64,000 nucleotides of DNA from Tomocerus qinae (taxonomy: Eukaryota > Arthropoda > Collembola > Entomobryomorpha > Tomoceridae), in assembly GCA_020055645.1 (NCBI GenBank), contig CM034549.1, positions 33,131,930 to 33,195,929 of the forward strand, given 5' to 3'. The position numbers and the translations under genes were made by a program. Shown piece by piece: positions 62,897 through 64,000 of this stretch (positions within the stretch are counted from its first letter, which is position 1; every line of letters begins with the position of its first letter). The notes below the pieces were generated by a model. That model was not told where the DNA came from. It worked only from the letters and a program-made list of their open reading frames with translations, and made no database searches.

Positions 62897-64000
62897 AAAT
62901 GAATAAATATTAATAAATGACTTTACCGGGCGGGTGTTGGTGTAATGGTGAACTATACACATCACATATATGATTACTTGTATATTACTCTATCCATTTA
63001 CTCTAGTACAATACATTAATACATCAATCCATGGAACATTAATAATTAAGTATATTTTACAATAATTAAGTATTTACAACAATTAAGTATATTTTACATT
63101 CATAATTTTATTCTATATTTAATTTAATGTTTCAAAATGTGCATTTGAAACTTGTATTTGTGCGGCCCGTTTCAATAAACATACAATTATTCTATCTTTC
63201 TAACAAGTTGTAACTTTTTTAACTATTGCTAATAATATTCTATTTTTCACTAATGAAATAACTACACATTTCTTATCTTACCATCAAAGTCATTGTTTTT
63301 AATTACGATTAGTGATTGTAGCTAACTACTATTTAGTAATTTCGATCCTGATAGCTTATCAAATGAGAATAACACATCTAATCTCAACGTGTTTATAAGT
63401 ATTGTTACGTATGTACATCCATTGACCCTGACATGAAAATTCAATATGGTATTTACCAAGGTTGTCATACTCTTTTGTGGTAATAGGTTAGCCTACCCCA
63501 GAATTTACAATTTTACATATTGAAATTTTGTCCTCATTGATAATTGGAGTGACCTTGTTTCCCGTATTTGCTCTTCAGAGAAGTGAAAGAAATGAGCTTT
63601 GAATAAAAAATTCTAGGGTGGACTAACCTATTAACGCAACAAAACAAACCTTGGGCGTTTAGTGTACACATTACACTTGTTTTTCGGAATTTATTTGTTT
63701 TACATATAATTTTACAATTTTTTGTTATTTTACAGAATGCCAGTCGCTTCGATGGACCATTTAAAATCCTTGACCGAATAATCGTATAATTTTTGACGTA
63801 TGGTTTTTTAAGTTGGTCCTTCGGCCAATCATCTCTCCGATAGGAAACCATAATGTATTTAATTGTAGTGACTATGCTATTTTACTATACTTTCTAGGTT
63901 CTTTGCTATTTACAAAGAGGTTATTTATTTTAGAGTAATAGGCAAAGCAGCGAGATCCAAAGATAAACATAAAATAAACAAATTCGTATGGTTTTCCATC

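Larger units (their letters stand above)
61085..64000. other. Right end: mostly non-coding DNA
   Basis: No gene was recognised with confidence. Features include a CCAAT-CRE-ATTGG palindrome at 62211-62235, a TACATG palindrome at 62871-62896, and three spaced copies of AATTAAGTAT between 63043 and 63090. The 105-codon minus-strand frame at 63534-63851 begins with a protein-like stretch (DDWPKDQLKKPYVKNY) but then decays into low-information sequence. It could contain an unrecognised exon. Confidence 0.45.

Noticed and set aside
63534-63851. 105-codon minus-strand frame with a protein-like start
   Set aside because: Only the first 40 or so residues look protein-like and I cannot match them to a family. 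On the opposite strand a short stretch (RFDGPFKILDR) resembles retroelement integrase tails, but it is too short to call.

Overview
The window looks like a stretch of an AT-rich animal genome, most likely an arthropod. There are no operons. Coding sequence is split into short exons with GT-AG introns, non-coding DNA is abundant, and several transposons are present. The best organismal clue is a multi-exon gene on the + strand (36287-56236) that reads clearly as a sprint/RIN-family protein (SH2, proline-rich, RIN-homology/VPS9 and Ras-association regions). Its SH2-entry sequence (LLERLIRTHPVWFLP) resembles the insect form. I cannot assign an order or species.

Layout. Positions 1 to about 36.28 kb contain no convincing host coding sequence. 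This part is either intergenic or a very long 5' intron/UTR region of the sprint gene. It is interrupted by a 1,102-bp Tc1/mariner-type foldback element (8708-9809), an inverted-repeat-bounded block of unknown nature (about 23.56-24.56 kb), a 5'-truncated non-LTR retrotransposon on the minus strand (28861 to about 31834), and a second kind of foldback element whose arms are built from 16-bp tandem repeats (32680-33421). From 36.28 to 56.24 kb the sprint/RIN gene runs in twelve exons (1,208 codons). Its introns shrink from 8.1 kb at the 5' end to 73-351 bp at the 3' end. The first intron carries another Tc1/mariner foldback element (42958-43934) with an extraordinary GATC-palindrome array at its centre.

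From 57.68 to 59.21 kb a five-exon gene on the minus strand, convergent with sprint, encodes a 223-residue single-pass membrane protein of a family I can recognise as conserved but cannot name. From 60.6 to 61.08 kb a small four-helix membrane protein (154 aa, DUF1772-like) is also on the minus strand. The remainder to 64 kb appears non-coding, but holds a symmetrical CCAAT-CRE-ATTGG motif near 62.22 kb.

Biology. The sprint/RIN product would link activated receptor tyrosine kinases (SH2) and Ras-GTP (RA) to Rab5-dependent endocytosis (VPS9). In this copy the residues at the usual VPS9 catalytic positions look substituted, which is the main protein-level surprise. The strongest DNA-level surprises are three independent foldback elements, two of which have transposase coding sequence inside or running into their long inverted repeats, and a perfect 38-bp palindrome exactly at the 5' truncation of the LINE. 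All gene models were spliced by eye from frame and splice-site continuity. No database search was run.
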